Below are positions 61,678 through 64,000 of a DNA stretch of 64,000 bases, piece after piece (position 1 is the first letter of the stretch; each line of letters begins with the position of its first letter). The notes beneath the pieces were generated by a model that was given only the letters and a program-made list of their open reading frames with translations, did no database searches and was not told where the DNA came from. The DNA comes from Lewinellaceae bacterium (lineage in GTDB: Bacteria > Bacteroidota > Bacteroidia > Chitinophagales > Saprospiraceae): assembly GCA_020636405.1 (NCBI GenBank), contig JACJXW010000006.1, forward strand, positions 868,001-932,000, read 5' to 3'. Both the position numbers and the translations under genes were made by a program.

Positions 61678-64000
61678 TTATGCTGTCAAAATCTTATCCT
61701 TTAGAATTCCTACAAGATGGTCAAGAGAAACTCCCGTTTTGACTACCTCCTGCGGGATTATTGCACGGTAGTCCCCTGTGAGGGTAATTTCAGGAGCCTC
61801 GACATTGAATTCTGGAACTTTCTCAATGAGAGGAAAAACCATCTCTCCAATTGAAGGTAGAATCTTTATCCGGTCGATAATTAGGTTAATATCTTCAACC
61901 TCATACCGCTGCGCCTGTCCTACTTGATAATCGACCATATCAACGCAACAAAGAGCATACTGATCCTGATTATTGGCCGCTTTCCTTAGCTGGCGGGGAC
62001 TCATTGTAATGGAGGTTTCGCTACTCCAACGGGATTTCACCTCGATAAAATATATTGGGATACCATCCATTTTGACAACTATATCCTGCCCTACTTGCTG
62101 ATCAGAAACTTCAGCATCTTGCTCCACAGGAGCTTCTACTTTGAAGCTATCTAATTCCAATCCGAGCTTTTCTCTTATCGTATCTTCTATTCGTTTCCCT
62201 ATTTTGTGCTTAAATTGGAAGTTGAAATTCGCGCGTTTCTTTTCTTCAACTGCATTTTTCCCGGCTTCAACCAATTCTTTTATGTTACCGCTACGAGCTA
62301 ATTCCCCTAGTATTGAAATATCCTTGCTCTCTAGACTGAGGATAGAAAATAGATCAGACTTGGTTTCCCTATCGGAAATCTTGGCCATCAGTATTACCTC
62401 TTTTTTACCGTCGACCACGGGGAAATAAGTTGCCCAAGTTTTATCACCGATAATCTGTTCAATAGCCCAAAAAATTTTGGCTTTATATGTATGTTCTTCT
62501 ACCTCAGTAATAGAACCTGCTTCAGAAAACTTCTGCTCAATCTCACTTCCGAGGGATTGAGGGGTTTCCTTTTTTGTCTCTTCAGGCAAATAGCTCGCTA
62601 ATTTTTTATGTGCAAGTTTTTCCTCGATAGCCCCATTCCCACTCAAAACTACCGCATTATAGCAATCAATTAATTTGGAAGGGATTCCATTGTCAACCCG
62701 AAGTTGTGAAGCAGGGCAGAAGGTTCCCCGCTGGTTGGGAAACAAGGGCCATTTATCTCTATCGTCCTTAAATATTTGATACCCTGTAATGATCTCGATA
62801 CATTCTTGCAAAAAGGGTATGTTTTCCTCAATCCATTCTGAAAGCTGAGTGCTAATATCTAGAACAAAGTTTTGGGTTAAAGTTATCCTCGCGAGGTTGG
62901 GGTTCAACTCTTCCGTAAAGCCAGGGATTTCAGTAGGATTAAAATCTATGTCATAATACTCACAAATTTTGGGCATTAATTTTCCCATCAATCCCATATT
63001 TTCGACATCAGGGAATATGCTACAGAACTTGATCAATGCATTGCGCTCGGCCTCTGAAAAAAGGGACTTTTGTGTGAGCTGCCTTTTTCGTTCTGACAGA
63101 TGTGAATTTAGATCAGTCTGGAATTGTTTCTTTTTATAAGGAAGAACTCCAAGCTCTTTGAAGATGAAACCTGAGTGTATATAGCGCTTCGGGACATCAG
63201 GCATGATCACATCTGCAACTTCAACTAGCACTTCATCTATATCAAGACTAGAGTTAAGCAATCCAACTTCACGAAAATCATTTTTGATGTTGGGAAGCAG
63301 CTTCTTATTAGAAAAGACCCCAATAAAATTCTCTGAAATCAGATACTCATAAAACTCTTTCAGTTCTTTTTCCTCAAATTCTGATAAGACTCCACTTGCC
63401 TGTATTTTTTCTACTACTTTATCTACCGTAATAAAATTGAATTGCTGTTCAGTCGTATCCCATTCTTTGATTCGACTGGTCCATTCTTTTGCGATTGATT
63501 CATCGGGAATGTTCTTCCAATAATGATTTACAATAGCGTAAATAGATGAGAATTTTTCATCATCTGACAGCAATTCTTGGTGAAAAAAAACTGCTTCTTG
63601 AGGCGTAATTCGTCCACTAGCAGTCTCAACCAATCTAAGCGACTTAAAACGGCTCACCCACTTGGTGTTTAATTGCTCAAAGTAGGTGCGTAATTCGGCT
63701 TTTTCATGATTCAGTGGAAAGTCAATCTTGGAGAGGTGAATAGGATCATTGATAGTTTCCGCATACTGAGCCAAATAATCAAAGATCATTTCCGAAGCTC
63801 GATCCATAATTATACGGTTTGCGGCTTCTTTTTCTTTCACCTGCGCATTCGTGCTTTTCAAGTGAATTCCGTCGCGCGGCTCAGTTGGTGCGAACTTATC
63901 GGCGTGTACAATAAAGTTAAAGCCAAACTTTTCCGTCCCGATAAGGGGATAGAAAAGAAAAAGCCGGGGGACCTCATCTGACAAATGCTCAACCTGGTCT
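61678..64000 (-). CDS. DUF3883-containing large protein, C-terminal part (partial)
   Basis: The frame continues past the window edge, so only the last 770 or so residues are seen. The N-terminal visible part (RLFLFYPLIGTEKFGFNFIV, HADKFAPTEPRDGIHLKST) resembles the region after the HSP90-like ATPase of sacsin-type bacterial proteins. The end has a DUF3883 domain with a PD-(D/E)xK-like core: QDIVVKMDGIPIYFIEVKSR, then SPRQLRKAANNQDQYALCCV. Such proteins are often placed inside type I R-M operons, as here. The ATPase itself is not in view. Probably a defence protein; mechanism unknown. Confidence 0.65.
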   Translation of the reverse strand, partial: DQVEHLSDEVPRLFLFYPLIGTEKFGFNFIVHADKFAPTEPRDGIHLKSTNAQVKEKEAANRIIMDRASEMIFDYLAQYAETINDPIHLSKIDFPLNHEKAELRTYFEQLNTKWVSRFKSLRLVETASGRITPQEAVFFHQELLSDDEKFSSIYAIVNHYWKNIPDESIAKEWTSRIKEWDTTEQQFNFITVDKVVEKIQASGVLSEFEEKELKEFYEYLISENFIGVFSNKKLLPNIKNDFREVGLLNSSLDIDEVLVEVADVIMPDVPKRYIHSGFIFKELGVLPYKKKQFQTDLNSHLSERKRQLTQKSLFSEAERNALIKFCSIFPDVENMGLMGKLMPKICEYYDIDFNPTEIPGFTEELNPNLARITLTQNFVLDISTQLSEWIEENIPFLQECIEIITGYQIFKDDRDKWPLFPNQRGTFCPASQLRVDNGIPSKLIDCYNAVVLSGNGAIEEKLAHKKLASYLPEETKKETPQSLGSEIEQKFSEAGSITEVEEHTYKAKIFWAIEQIIGDKTWATYFPVVDGKKEVILMAKISDRETKSDLFSILSLESKDISILGELARSGNIKELVEAGKNAVEEKKRANFNFQFKHKIGKRIEDTIREKLGLELDSFKVEAPVEQDAEVSDQQVGQDIVVKMDGIPIYFIEVKSRWSSETSITMSPRQLRKAANNQDQYALCCVDMVDYQVGQAQRYEVEDINLIIDRIKILPSIGEMVFPLIEKVPEFNVEAPEITLTGDYRAIIPQEVVKTGVSLDHLVGILKDKILTA

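Noticed and set aside
1..64000. tRNA or rRNA genes
   Set aside because: No cloverleaf or rRNA-like sequence was recognised by eye; tRNAscan would be needed to exclude short ones.

Overview
The window looks like a chromosomal segment of a Bacteroidota bacterium, most likely of the Saprospiria/Lewinella type. Reasons: a SusC/SusD pair, Cys-anchored lipoproteins, few Shine-Dalgarno sites, TAnnTTTG-like promoter boxes, and a Planctomycetes-style set of DUF1549/DUF1553, DUF1501 and DUF1080 proteins that some marine Bacteroidota share. Everything here comes from reading the sequence; no database search was run.

1-8.2 kb is an alginate (uronate) utilisation operon on the plus strand: the 3' end of a PL6-like beta-helix lyase, a PL17-like oligoalginate lyase, a KdgF-type cupin, an ExuT-like MFS transporter, two SDR reductases, KDG kinase and KDPG aldolase. 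Together they take alginate oligomers through DEH, KDG and KDPG to pyruvate and glyceraldehyde-3-phosphate. 8.2-11.4 kb holds a GNAT acetyltransferase, a 2H phosphoesterase divergent from a putative abortive-infection protein, and a cysteine-dioxygenase-like cupin.

11.5-20.5 kb carries a very large ThuA/PQQ-dehydrogenase/cytochrome c lipoprotein with a DUF1080 partner, a membrane-inserted amidohydrolase, a lipoprotein, a CBM9-like protein and a frameshifted small lipoprotein. 20.7-37.2 kb runs rightward: SusC, SusD, terminator, GH92 alpha-mannosidase, ROK kinase, a Planctomycete-type cytochrome protein, DUF1501, a beta-propeller, and two proteins with related C-terminal domains. 44 kb down to 37.3 kb runs leftward: small unknown genes, a decayed PfkB kinase, a membrane adenylate cyclase, a Gfo/Idh/MocA oxidoreductase, two DUF1080 proteins and a sulfatase, resembling a 3-keto-glycoside pathway.

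44-64 kb is a defence and mobility island. It has an XRE regulator with a palindromic operator, an orphan antitoxin-like gene, a broken pRiA4b-type gene, a prokaryotic viperin (pVip) next to a 758-residue protein combining a PD-(D/E)xK-like core with TPRs, a membrane LytTR-like protein and a PDDEXK_4-like nuclease. There is also a type-1 defence reverse transcriptase system (membrane partner plus RT-nitrilase). Its RT gene is split by an IS4-family element with a 10-bp target duplication, and removing the element restores the frame exactly. HsdR, a RhuM-Fic protein and the C-terminal part of a DUF3883 protein follow.

Intergenic gaps hold several families of about 100-220 bp elements with terminal inverted repeats (MITE-like), one with a clear 8-bp target duplication, plus a 45-bp x 8 tandem array inside an operon.
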